From: Scatomorpha sp964367935
Lineage (GTDB): Bacteria; Bacillota; Clostridia; Oscillospirales; Oscillospiraceae
Direction: 5' to 3'
DNA length: 64,000 nt
Assembly (NCBI GenBank): GCA_964367935.1
Contig: CAYIYZ010000008.1
Location: 1-64,000 of the forward strand
In this document: positions 1-7,157 of the stretch, in pieces
Layout of the letters: each line of letters begins with the position of its first letter
Position numbering within the stretch: position 1 is the stretch's first letter
Position numbers and translations under genes: made by a program
Notes under the pieces: generated by a model
Databases searched by the model: none
What the model was told of the DNA's origin: nothing
What the model saw: the letters and a program-made list of their open reading frames with translations, nothing else

Positions 1-2
1 AC

Positions 3-149
3 CTAGACGACATGGACGACGACAACGACGATCTAGACGACATGGACGACGACAATGACGACCTAGACGACATGGACGACGACAACGACGATCTAGACGA
101 CATGGACGACGACAACGATGATGATGACATGGACGATGATAATGATTAA
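3..149 (+). CDS. C-terminal end of an Asp-rich repeat protein (5' truncated by window)
   Basis: The frame that ends at the TAA at 147-149 is open back to the window edge and reads as an acidic tail. It is built from a ten-residue unit (LDDMDDDNDD) repeated about four and a half times, matching a 30-bp tandem DNA repeat with only a few synonymous or Asn/Asp changes. Almost every residue is Asp, with Met and Leu at fixed places. No folded domain is inside the window, so the parent protein cannot be named. Acidic tails of this kind occur on RNA-polymerase delta subunits and on some surface or nucleic-acid-mimic proteins, but the regular Leu/Met spacing is not typical of a random acidic tail. Followed by an intrinsic terminator. 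Confidence 0.6.
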   Translation, partial: LDDMDDDNDDLDDMDDDNDDLDDMDDDNDDLDDMDDDNDDDDMDDDND

Positions 150-169
150 TTGATTACACCTTTCCTTTT

Positions 170-206
170 CCGGCGCAGAACCCTCAGTGGTCTGCGCCGG
201 TTTTCC
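170..206 (+). terminator. Intrinsic terminator after the Asp-rich protein
   Basis: Perfect 10-bp stem (CCGGCGCAGA at 170-179 with TCTGCGCCGG at 191-200), 11-nt loop, followed by TTTTCCTT. Confidence 0.85.
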
Positions 207-254
207 TTGTTATAAAGGTGAGAATGTAGTAAGCTTGTGTTTGAGGTGGTAAAA

Positions 255-1454
255 GTGAGTGTATTAAGTGTAAAAGGGATAGATACCATAATAAATAAAC
301 ACGCTCGCACTGTGGCTGCACCTGAGTATATGCGTAGGTCTGCGACACAGTTGGCGTATGAGTTTCATGGCAAGATGCCGAACTACAATCCTACGCCTTT
401 AAGGAGTTTGGAGAAAGAAGCGTCAAGGATGGGCGTGCAGGGCTTTTATATAAAGGATGAGTCCGAACGCTTTGGGCTGAAGGCATTTAAGGCATTGGGC
501 GGCGTTTATGCCATATCAAAAGTGCTGTGTGAGCTTTTGGAACTGGATATAGAGATGGTGGATTTTGAGACTCTGAAGTTGGCTGTACGTGAGTCACGGT
601 ATAGGGGCAAAGTGTTTGTGACGGCGACGGACGGCAATCATGGCAAGGGCGTGGCGTGGGCGGCGCATGAGCTGGGATGTTTATCGGAGGTCTATATGCC
701 TGTGGGCTCGTCAGAATATAGGGCGGCGGCTATAAGAAAGGTAGGCGGTGAGGTAGAAATCACGGATTTGTCCTATGACGACACGGTGAAGCTTGCGAGG
801 TCACGCTGTGCGGATATAGCTGGCGTGCTGATACAGGACGGCTGGCATGAGGGTTATGAGCGCATACCGAGGTTTATAATGCAAGGCTATGCAACTATGG
901 CGTATGAGATAGCGGAGCAGATGAAGGAGCGAGCGGAAGTGCCGACGCATGTGTTTTTGCAGGCGGGTGTGGGCTCTATGGCGGCGTCTATGGTGGCGGC
1001 GTTTACGGAGCTTTATACGGAGGCAATGCCAAAGTTTATAATAGTTGAGCCTACGGACGTGGCGTGCATATATGAGTCGGGTATGAGTTCAGACGGCAGA
1101 GCAGTGGCTTTAGAGGGTGTTCGTGAGACGATAATGGCAGGATTAAATTGCGGCACAGCCTGCACACTGGCGTGGGAGATATTGAGAGACAGGTCACATA
1201 GCTTTGTACGATGCCCTGACTATGTGTCAGCAGAGGGGATGAGATTTTTGGCGAAAGCGGGCATAGTGTCTGGTGAGTCGGGGGCGGTGACGTCGGGGTT
1301 AGCATATCTGTTGTGTACGGATGATGATATGAGAGCTTTACGAGAGTCTATAGGCTTGGATGAGAAATCTGTGGTTCTGACTATAAGTACAGAGGGAGAT
1401 ACAGATCCTGAGCACTATTTGAAGGTGATGGAGGGTTTATACGAGAAGCCGTAA
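255..1454 (+). CDS. dpaL: Diaminopropionate ammonia-lyase
   Basis: PLP-dependent fold-type II lyase that breaks 2,3-diaminopropionate into pyruvate and ammonia in the cytosol. With a GTG start at 255 the protein is 399 residues, about the length of E. coli YgeX/DpaL. The start was chosen because GAGGTGG (243-249) sits five bases upstream; an in-frame GTG at 237 lies before that site. The segment RFGLKAFKALGG around residue 79 carries the presumed Schiff-base lysine, and TATDGNHGKGVAWAA is the family's Asp/Asn cofactor and substrate motif. Glycine-rich phosphate-binding sequence (LQAGVGSMA) follows near residue 240. It stands alone between two terminators, so no pathway partner is adjacent. 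Family call is firm; the physiological substrate is inferred from the family. Confidence 0.9.
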   Translation: MSVLSVKGIDTIINKHARTVAAPEYMRRSATQLAYEFHGKMPNYNPTPLRSLEKEASRMGVQGFYIKDESERFGLKAFKALGGVYAISKVLCELLELDIEMVDFETLKLAVRESRYRGKVFVTATDGNHGKGVAWAAHELGCLSEVYMPVGSSEYRAAAIRKVGGEVEITDLSYDDTVKLARSRCADIAGVLIQDGWHEGYERIPRFIMQGYATMAYEIAEQMKERAEVPTHVFLQAGVGSMAASMVAAFTELYTEAMPKFIIVEPTDVACIYESGMSSDGRAVALEGVRETIMAGLNCGTACTLAWEILRDRSHSFVRCPDYVSAEGMRFLAKAGIVSGESGAVTSGLAYLLCTDDDMRALRESIGLDEKSVVLTISTEGDTDPEHYLKVMEGLYEKP

Positions 1455-1460
1455 ATAGCA

Positions 1461-1499
1461 TTGGGACGCAGGAAAAAATCTGCGTCCCAAACTTTTTTT
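1461..1499 (+). terminator. Intrinsic terminator after dpaL
   Basis: Perfect 10-bp stem (TTGGGACGCA / TGCGTCCCAA, 1461-1470 and 1481-1490) followed by an eight-base T tract. Confidence 0.9.
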
Positions 1500-1519
1500 G
1501 CTAAAATTAAAGAAAAGGC

Positions 1520-1571
1520 TTTACAAAGTCAAAAAGGTGTGCTATATTATCAATAACAATAATCATTATCA
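1520..1571 (+). promoter_or_regulatory. perR promoter with overlapping PerR-type operator
   Basis: A -35 TTTACA (1520-1525) and -10 TATATT (1543-1548) are 17 bp apart. Just downstream, 1557-1571 matches the PerR box TTATAAT-N-ATTATAA at 12 of 14 positions (CAATAATCATTATCA). The box covers the expected transcription start, which fits autorepression by the gene product. Confidence 0.75.
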
Positions 1572-1587
1572 TTAAGGGGCCGAGAAA

Positions 1588-1977
1588 ATGGATACCGTAA
1601 GAAGGAGTAAAAAGCGTGAGGCTATATTGGAGGCTCTACGTCAGACAAAGGAGCATCCGAGTGCGGAGATGCTGTATATGGACCTGAAGCAGCAGTATAA
1701 GGATTTGAGCTTGGCGACGGTCTATAGAAACTTGGCTATGTTTGTACGTACCGGTGAGGCGGTGTGTGTCGGCACTGTAGACGGGGTTGACAGGTTCGAT
1801 GCGGACATGAGTGAGCACCATCATTTTATATGCGACGAGTGTGGCGGGGTGTCTGACTTAATGCTCAGTATAGACATGGAGAGCCTTTATAGTAAGGTTA
1901 TAGATGAAACGGGTGCGGAGCTGAGTCGTCACAGTTTATCTTTTGGCGGCCTGTGTAGTGGTTGTAAGGCGACTTAG
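1588..1977 (+). CDS. perR: Fur-family regulator, PerR-like
   Basis: A 129-residue cytosolic repressor of the Fur family. The N-terminal winged helix contains the family's recognition-helix sequence LSLATVYRNLAMF (around residues 40-52). The C-terminal dimer domain has the His-rich metal site (EHHHFICDECG) and two zinc-type Cys pairs, CDEC near residue 92 and CSGC near 123. PerR proteins sense peroxide through metal-catalysed oxidation of a metal-site histidine. The PerR type is preferred over Fur or Zur because a PerR-like box lies over its own promoter and a rubrerythrin gene follows after 51 bp. RBS AAGGGG is eight bases before the ATG. The subfamily is an inference; direct metal preference cannot be read from the sequence. 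Confidence 0.85.
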   Translation: MDTVRRSKKREAILEALRQTKEHPSAEMLYMDLKQQYKDLSLATVYRNLAMFVRTGEAVCVGTVDGVDRFDADMSEHHHFICDECGGVSDLMLSIDMESLYSKVIDETGAELSRHSLSFGGLCSGCKAT

Positions 1978-2028
1978 TCGCTTTATCATAAATAAATAAT
2001 AAAAATTAAAAAAACGGAGGAAATTAAA

Positions 2029-2574
2029 ATGAAAAAATTTGTATGTGCTGTGTGTGGTTATGTTCATGAGGGCGATAGTGCGCCTGAGGCATGTCCTTTG
2101 TGCAAGGTAGGCTCTGAAAAGTTTAGTGAGCTGGCAGAAGGCGAGCGCGTATGGGCAGCTGAGCATATGCTCGGCGTAGCAAAGGATGCACCTGCAGAGA
2201 TTATAGAAGGATTGCGCATGAACTTTGAGGGTGAGTGCACAGAGGTTGGCATGTATTTAGCGATGAGCCGCGTGGCACATCGTGAGGGTTACCCTGAGAT
2301 CGGTTTGTACTGGGAAAAGGCTGCTTTTGAGGAGGCAGAGCATGCTGCGAAGTTCGCTGAGCTTTTGGGCGAGGTAGTAACGGACAGCACAAAGAAGAAT
2401 TTGGAGCTACGTGTGGACGCTGAGTGTGGCGCAACACAGGGCAAGTTTGAGCTAGCTAAGCTTGCAAAGCAGCTAAATCTTGATGCTATACACGATACAG
2501 TACATGAGATGGCACGTGACGAGGCGAGACACGGCAAGGCATTTGAGGGTCTTCTGCAGCGTTACTTCGGCTAA
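2029..2574 (+). CDS. Reverse rubrerythrin (rubredoxin domain first)
   Basis: A 181-residue cytosolic peroxide and oxygen scavenger of strict anaerobes. The rubredoxin-type iron site comes first (FVCAVCGY at residues 4-11 and CPLC near 24), followed by a ferritin-like di-iron four-helix domain with Glu/His ligand motifs (EGECTEVGMY, FEEAEHAAKF, EMARDEARHGKAF). This domain order is opposite to classical rubrerythrin and defines the reverse type known in Clostridium, which reduces H2O2 and O2 with electrons from NAD(P)H via rubredoxin reductases. A strong GGAGGA site precedes the ATG. It follows the perR-like gene by 51 bp and is probably co-transcribed and under PerR control. A GC-rich hairpin without a T tract (2609-2637) follows it. 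Confidence 0.92.
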   Translation: MKKFVCAVCGYVHEGDSAPEACPLCKVGSEKFSELAEGERVWAAEHMLGVAKDAPAEIIEGLRMNFEGECTEVGMYLAMSRVAHREGYPEIGLYWEKAAFEEAEHAAKFAELLGEVVTDSTKKNLELRVDAECGATQGKFELAKLAKQLNLDAIHDTVHEMARDEARHGKAFEGLLQRYFG

Positions 2575-2608
2575 GATATACAGTCCCCAATTTCCCATAA
2601 CTATAAAG

Positions 2609-2637
2609 GAGCGGATTGCGTTAATCGCAATCCGCTC
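2609..2637. other. Perfect 12-bp hairpin downstream of rubrerythrin
   Basis: GAGCGGATTGCG at 2609-2620 pairs with CGCAATCCGCTC at 2626-2637 across a five-base loop. No T tract follows, so it may be an mRNA 3' end stabiliser or a weak terminator. Confidence 0.6.
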
Positions 2638-2640
2638 TAA

Positions 2641-2812
2641 ATCTGTCGAAAAACAGGTTTTTCGACAAGTAGGGGTTCTCGGCTTACGAGCCTCGATAGG
2701 AATCTTCGGCAGGTACACGCCCTGCCTCAGATAAAATCTTTGCACGGCAAAGGACGAGGCGGGTGTTGCTCTAAGTTTTCTGATTTAAACATTCGGGGCA
2801 TAGCCCCGACTA
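2641..2812. repeat. Mosaic intergenic hairpin repeat, copy 1
   Basis: Non-coding block built of modules found elsewhere in the window. 2644-2667 is a perfect inverted repeat with arms starting TGTCGAAAAAC. 2668-2697 is a GTAGGGGTTCTCGGCTT-type block that reappears reversed at 45358-45390. 2731-2760 matches 45251-45268 plus 45321-45328 reversed. 2790-2812 is a GGGGC/GCCCC hairpin shared with copies at 12.9 and 59 kb. Short open frames through it are not credible genes. Confidence 0.75.
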
Positions 2813-2837
2813 AAAAATAAAAAATTATAAATAAATT

Positions 2838-2870
2838 AAGCCCTGAAAAGCGTTACGCTTTTCAGGGCTT
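2838..2870 (-). terminator. Terminator-like hairpin after groEL
   Basis: Perfect 15-bp stem (arms AAGCCCTGAAAAGCG and its complement) with a three-base loop, 15 bp beyond the groEL stop. On the minus strand it is followed by AATTTATTTATAATTT, a weak T-rich tail. Confidence 0.75.
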
Positions 2871-2884
2871 TCGGATTATACTTT

Positions 2885-4507
2885 TTAGTACATGCCGCCC
2901 ATGTCGGGAGCGGGCATAGCGGGGGTGGGTTCGGGAATGTCAGCAACCATGGATTCGGTGGTCAAGACCATACCGGAAACGGAAGCGGCATTCTCTATAG
3001 CGCTGCGGCATACCTTAGTGGGATCGATGATACCCATCTCTATCATGTCGCCGAAACGCTCACCTGCTGCATCGAAGCCGAAGCTACGGCTCTTAGAGGA
3101 AAGTACACGGTCCAAAATGACCGCACCCTCAAGACCTGCGTTGCTTGCAATCTGGCAAATGGGGGCAAGCAGTGCACGACTGACTATCTGAGCGCCTGTC
3201 TTCTCATCGCCAGAGAGCGTACGCTCAAGCTTAGAGACCGCCTTAGAAGCGTTGACGTAAGCGGAACCGCCGCCTGCGACTATGCCTTCCTCAACAGCTG
3301 CACGTGTGGCGTTGAGAGCGTCCTCTATGCGGAGCTTCTTCTCTTTCATTTCAATCTCAGTAGCTGCACCAACTTTGATAACGGCAACACCACCGGCAAG
3401 CTTAGCAAGACGCTCCTGCAGCTTCTCCTTATCGTACTCTGACGTAGTGGTGGCAAGCTCGGAGTTTATCTGCGCCACACGAGCCTTTATGCCCTCAGCT
3501 GCGCCTGCACCATCAACTATTATAGTGTTCTCCTTGCCGACCTTAACCTGACGTGCACGGCCGAGCATATCTACAGTAGCGTCCTTGAGCTCCATGCCCA
3601 AGTCGCCTGCCACTACCTGACCATCTGTCAATGTGGCGATATCTTGCAACATGTCCTTACGCCTGTCACCAAAGCCGGGAGCCTTTACGCATACGCATAC
3701 GAAAGTGCCACGCAATTTGTTCAATATGATAGTGGCAAGAGCTTCGCCCTCGACGTCCTCAGCGATGATGAGGAGCTTTTTGCCTATCTGCACTACCTGC
3801 TCCAAAAGCGGTAGGATTTCCTGTATATTCGAGATTTTCTTGTCAGTGATGAGGATGTAAGCGTCATCTATGACAGCTTCCATCTTCTCGGTATCGGTCA
3901 CCATGTAAGGTGTGATATAGCCTCTGTCAAACTGCATACCCTCAACGACTTCAGAGTAGGTGTCTGCCGTCTTGGAGTCCTCGACGGTGATAACACCGTT
4001 CTGGCTAACCTTATCCATAGCCTCAGCTATGAGCTCACCTATGACGGAATCACCCGAGGATATAGTGCCGACACGTGCAATGTCGCCACTACCCGATACG
4101 GGCTTAGACGCAGAGCGAACTTCCGCGACAGCGACCTCTGTAGCCTTCATGATACCACGGCGCATAACCATGGGGTTAGCACCGGCAGCAAGGTTCTTGA
4201 GCCCTTCTTTTATCATGCTCTGAGCGAGGATGGTGGCAGAAGTTGTACCGTCACCTGCTGTGTCGTTAGTCTTGGTGGAAACCTCTTTTATGAGCTGAGC
4301 GCCCATGTTCTCGAACTCGTCCTCAAGCTCAATTTCCTTAGCGATGGTAACACCGTCATTCGTGATGAGCGGAGCACCGAACTTCTTGCCCAATACCACA
4401 TTGCGACCCTTGGGGCCTAAGGTTATTTTTACTGTATCTGCGAGCTTATTCACACCCGTTTCTAAAGCCTTGCGTGCGTCCTCGCCGTATATTATCTGCT
4501 TTGCCAT
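2885..4507 (-). CDS. groL: 60-kDa chaperonin GroEL
   Basis: A 540-residue cytosolic ATP-dependent chaperonin. The N-terminal equatorial sequence with TLGPKGRNVVLGK and NDGVTIAKEIELED, the ATPase motif GDGTTSATILAQ near residue 86, the apical domain, and the C-terminal Gly/Met-rich tail ending MGGMY are all present. It forms a double heptameric ring that folds proteins together with GroES. The gene lies 27 bp after groES on the same strand, in the usual two-gene operon, and is expected to be controlled by HrcA through the CIRCE element upstream of groES. Length and all motifs are normal; nothing suggests a divergent paralogue. Confidence 0.98.
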   Translation of the reverse strand: MAKQIIYGEDARKALETGVNKLADTVKITLGPKGRNVVLGKKFGAPLITNDGVTIAKEIELEDEFENMGAQLIKEVSTKTNDTAGDGTTSATILAQSMIKEGLKNLAAGANPMVMRRGIMKATEVAVAEVRSASKPVSGSGDIARVGTISSGDSVIGELIAEAMDKVSQNGVITVEDSKTADTYSEVVEGMQFDRGYITPYMVTDTEKMEAVIDDAYILITDKKISNIQEILPLLEQVVQIGKKLLIIAEDVEGEALATIILNKLRGTFVCVCVKAPGFGDRRKDMLQDIATLTDGQVVAGDLGMELKDATVDMLGRARQVKVGKENTIIVDGAGAAEGIKARVAQINSELATTTSEYDKEKLQERLAKLAGGVAVIKVGAATEIEMKEKKLRIEDALNATRAAVEEGIVAGGGSAYVNASKAVSKLERTLSGDEKTGAQIVSRALLAPICQIASNAGLEGAVILDRVLSSKSRSFGFDAAGERFGDMIEMGIIDPTKVCRSAIENAASVSGMVLTTESMVADIPEPTPAMPAPDMGGMY

Positions 4508-4534
4508 ATAAATCTACCTCCACACTTTATGATA

Positions 4535-4819
4535 TTATTCAACAACCGCCAGTATATCCGACTGCTTTACTATTGTATAATCAACGTCGTCAAGCTTGAC
4601 CTGAGTACCGCTGTACTTGCCGACCAATACCGTCATGCCCGCCTTAACCGTCATAACTATCTCTTTACCCTCGACCATTCCACCGGGGCCTACCTCTATT
4701 ACCTCATACAACTCGGGCTTCTCCTGCGCCGCAGGTGCAAGGATAATACCGCTCTTTGTCTTCTCCTCGGCCGCCTTCTGCTGCAATACCACTCTGTCTG
4801 CCATTGGTTTTAGCTTCAT
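4535..4819 (-). CDS. groS: 10-kDa co-chaperonin GroES
   Basis: A 94-residue GroEL lid protein starting MKLKPMADRVV. An in-frame ATG at 4837 would add six residues, but it overlaps the GGGAGG ribosome site that serves the ATG at 4819, so the shorter form is chosen. The mobile-loop region (KTKSGIILAP) and the roof segment (EVGPGG) are typical. It is the first gene of the groES-groEL operon, preceded by a perfect CIRCE operator. Confidence 0.96.
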   Translation of the reverse strand: MKLKPMADRVVLQQKAAEEKTKSGIILAPAAQEKPELYEVIEVGPGGMVEGKEIVMTVKAGMTVLVGKYSGTQVKLDDVDYTIVKQSDILAVVE

Positions 4820-4861
4820 GTTTTTTATACCTCCCATAATTAATTAATAAGTCAAAACGTA

Positions 4862-4926
4862 TTAGCACTCATTAGCTTAGAGTGCTAATACGTTATTTAA
4901 AATACCACATTTTGAGAATTAGTCAA
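4862..4926 (-). promoter_or_regulatory. CIRCE operator and promoter of groES-groEL
   Basis: 4862-4888 is an exact CIRCE element, TTAGCACTC-N9-GAGTGCTAA, the binding site of the HrcA repressor. Upstream on the minus strand are a -35 TTGACT (4926-4921) and a -10 TATTTT (4904-4899) with 16 bp between them, placing CIRCE at and just after the transcription start. Confidence 0.95.
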
Positions 4927-4962
4927 GTGCAAATGCGAAAAAAGCTTTTAATTTTTTGTGAA

Positions 4963-5892
4963 TTAGTCCGCAAAGTATGCCATATTACGGGGAACGATGA
5001 ATTTCACGCCTTTAGGGATGAGTTCAAGCGTAATAGAGCGACTGCATTCGATTTCACCGTCTATGTTGATAAACTCGGGTTGTCTTGCCTCAATTTCGAG
5101 ACGATTTGTTCTAATGTGCGTGATATATTTGGGGAATTTGTCATAGCGACCGTTGGCGTAAGCCTTGATTGCACGAGTGAGTACAGGGCGTGTTACGCCC
5201 GAAACAATGAGGCAATCCATGAGCCCGTCGTCGGGACGTGCTTGGGGCACAGGATGGAAGCCGCCACCATAGTAATTACCGTTACAGGCGCAAACGAGGT
5301 TGATGTCGGGGCCACAGGTGAAACCTTCAGCAGTGACGGTCATCTCGGATATTATACCCTTGAAGAAGTTTTCTAAAACCGAAACGAGATAACCGGTAGA
5401 ACCGCCTATAAAGCGGCGACCACTGTATTTGTGTACATTCGCACCTATGCGTGCGTCAAGACCCACGGAGCAGATATTTACGCTGTATCTTCCGTTACAG
5501 TTAATAACGTCAAAGTCACGCACCTCACCGTCGATTAGCTCCGAGAGCACGAAAAAGCGTGTGGCCTCATCGCCAAACAGGCGCACGAAGTCGTTACCTG
5601 TGCCGCAGGGAAAGTGCGTAACGGCGACGTGTGGCTTGCCTACCGCACCGTTTACACACTCGTTAAGGGTGCCATCACCGCCGCAGGCATAGACACGTAG
5701 CTCTTCACCGTCAGCGCTGTCCATCTCGATTTTCTCTGTGGCGTCCAGTCTGCCTTTGGTGACATAGACTTCAAACTGCACATTTTCTTTTTGTTCTGCA
5801 GTTAGACCGGCTACAGCAGTTTCTAACTTCATACGCTTTTTATCAGCGTCATCACTGCCTGCCGCCGGATTTATGATAAACAAATGCTTCAT
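4963..5892 (-). CDS. Diacylglycerol kinase family lipid kinase (YegS/DagK-like)
   Basis: A 309-residue cytosolic kinase with the family's N-terminal signature MKHLFIINPAAGS and the catalytic nucleotide-binding motif ACGGDGTLNECVNG near residue 72. DagK-type enzymes return diacylglycerol to phosphatidic acid in Gram-positive lipid turnover; YegS-type ones phosphorylate other lipids, and the sequence does not decide between them. The start at 5892 was chosen because GAGGAGG lies just upstream and the ATG overlaps the TGA of the preceding methyltransferase gene (ATGA at 5889-5892), showing translational coupling. The upstream extension to 5943 would lie within that gene. Confidence 0.85.
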   Translation of the reverse strand: MKHLFIINPAAGSDDADKKRMKLETAVAGLTAEQKENVQFEVYVTKGRLDATEKIEMDSADGEELRVYACGGDGTLNECVNGAVGKPHVAVTHFPCGTGNDFVRLFGDEATRFFVLSELIDGEVRDFDVINCNGRYSVNICSVGLDARIGANVHKYSGRRFIGGSTGYLVSVLENFFKGIISEMTVTAEGFTCGPDINLVCACNGNYYGGGFHPVPQARPDDGLMDCLIVSGVTRPVLTRAIKAYANGRYDKFPKYITHIRTNRLEIEARQPEFINIDGEIECSRSITLELIPKGVKFIVPRNMAYFAD

Positions 5893-7031
5893 TTTGCGGG
5901 CCTCCTCGTCTTTTGCGGCATACCGTACATGTAGAGTTCGCACTTTATCATGCCGTTATATAGCTTGCGACGTTTTTGTGCAGTGCGACCGAAGCAGTTT
6001 TCAAAATCCGTGTGTGAGGATAGAAGTGCAAGCTGAGTGTTTTCACATAGGAAATAGGTACGCCCAAAGTCCTTATACAGTGCCGCCGCCTCACGCTGCT
6101 CCATAAGGCGCTCGCCGTAGGGAGGATTCGTGACGATGATAGAGCCTTCACCGGAACTTTTAAAGAGGCGTGCGTCTGCTACCTCAAATGTTATCATGTC
6201 TGCCACACCGGCACGTTCGGCATTAGCCTTTGCCTGCTCTATACTCTCAGCGTCTATGTCGGAAGCGTGTATGCGGTATTCACCGTTAAACTCACGTGCT
6301 TTCGCACTCTCACGCTCTGCGAGCCAAAGAGATTTATCAATAAAATGCCAGTGCTCGGCAGCAAATTTGCGCTTAAGACCCGGAGCACGTCCCTTGGCGG
6401 CAAACGCAGCTTCTATTGCTATGGTGCCGCTACCGCAGAAAGGATCGTAGAAAACACCTCTGCCCCTATAGCCGGCAACATCCACCAAAGCGGCGGCAAG
6501 CGTCTCACGCAGAGGGGCCGCATGCTTTATCGGTCTGTAACCACGCTTGTGCAGACCCGTGCCTGTGCTGTCGAGGTATATATGTACCAAATCCTTCATT
6601 ATGGAAAACTGTATTTGGTATACAGAGCCTGTCTCGGCGCACATACCGCTGATGCCATAGGCGGACTTTAGACGCTCCGCCGCCGCCTTTTTTATTATGC
6701 TTTGGCAGTCGGGTACGGAATGCAGCTGTGAGTCGAGTGAATAGCCCTTGACGGGAAAAGCACCGTCACGAGGGATATAGTTCTCAAGTCGCAGAGCCTT
6801 TACGCCCTCGAAGAGGTCATCGAAGCTCTTAGCCTCAAAACTGCCGACTTCGAGTAGGACACGCTCGCCGAAACGGCTTCTGATGTTGGCGCGAATGAGA
6901 CCGGCGGCGTCACTCTCAAAGCGCACACGTCCGTTCTCGGGCGCAACAGCTTCCATGCCCATACGCCTAAGTTCATTGCCCACAGGGCCCTCAAGTCCAA
7001 AAAGACAGGGTACACATAATTTATAAGTCAT
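5889..7031 (-). CDS. THUMP-domain class I RNA methyltransferase (RlmL/YpsC-like)
   Basis: A 380-residue enzyme with an N-terminal ferredoxin-like/THUMP RNA-binding region (residues about 1-150) and a Rossmann-fold SAM-dependent methyltransferase domain. Motif I is seen as FYDPFCGSGTIAIEAA near residue 190 and motif IV as VTNPPYGERL near residue 302, the NPPY type used for N-methylation of bases. B. subtilis YpsC and the N-terminal half of E. coli RlmL (m2G2445 of 23S rRNA) have this architecture, so a 23S rRNA guanine-N2 methyltransferase is the best guess. It is translationally coupled to the downstream lipid kinase, a pairing with no obvious functional link. Confidence 0.85.
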   Translation of the reverse strand: MTYKLCVPCLFGLEGPVGNELRRMGMEAVAPENGRVRFESDAAGLIRANIRSRFGERVLLEVGSFEAKSFDDLFEGVKALRLENYIPRDGAFPVKGYSLDSQLHSVPDCQSIIKKAAAERLKSAYGISGMCAETGSVYQIQFSIMKDLVHIYLDSTGTGLHKRGYRPIKHAAPLRETLAAALVDVAGYRGRGVFYDPFCGSGTIAIEAAFAAKGRAPGLKRKFAAEHWHFIDKSLWLAERESAKAREFNGEYRIHASDIDAESIEQAKANAERAGVADMITFEVADARLFKSSGEGSIIVTNPPYGERLMEQREAAALYKDFGRTYFLCENTQLALLSSHTDFENCFGRTAQKRRKLYNGMIKCELYMYGMPQKTRRPAK

Positions 7032-7059
7032 ATTTTATCTCCGATTTCATATTTATAAT

Positions 7060-7157
7060 GAATAATTAATTAAAGCGAAAAGTGAAAAGTGAAAAATTGA
7101 GGTATGGCTATGCCATCATTTAATCGTCGCCCACGGCGACACAATAATTTTTCACTA
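7060..7157. repeat. Small nested palindromic element (MITE-like)
   Basis: Non-coding sequence between the methyltransferase and the chorismate-synthase-like gene. Outer arms are AAGTGAAAAATT-type (about 7086-7099) and AATTTTTCACT (7146-7156). Nested inside are GGTATGGCTATGCC-like and GTCGCCCACGGCGAC hairpins. AT-rich direct repeats (AAAAGTG twice) precede the left arm. The right arm reaches the stop codon of the neighbouring gene. No transposase is encoded. Confidence 0.6.

Noticed and set aside
3..146. CRISPR-like array at the window start
   Set aside because: The 30-bp units abut with no spacers and are in frame, so they are coding tandem repeats.
2473..2745. Open frames of 80-90 codons on both strands after rubrerythrin
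   Set aside because: They run through a hairpin-rich intergenic repeat and lack ribosome sites or domain features.
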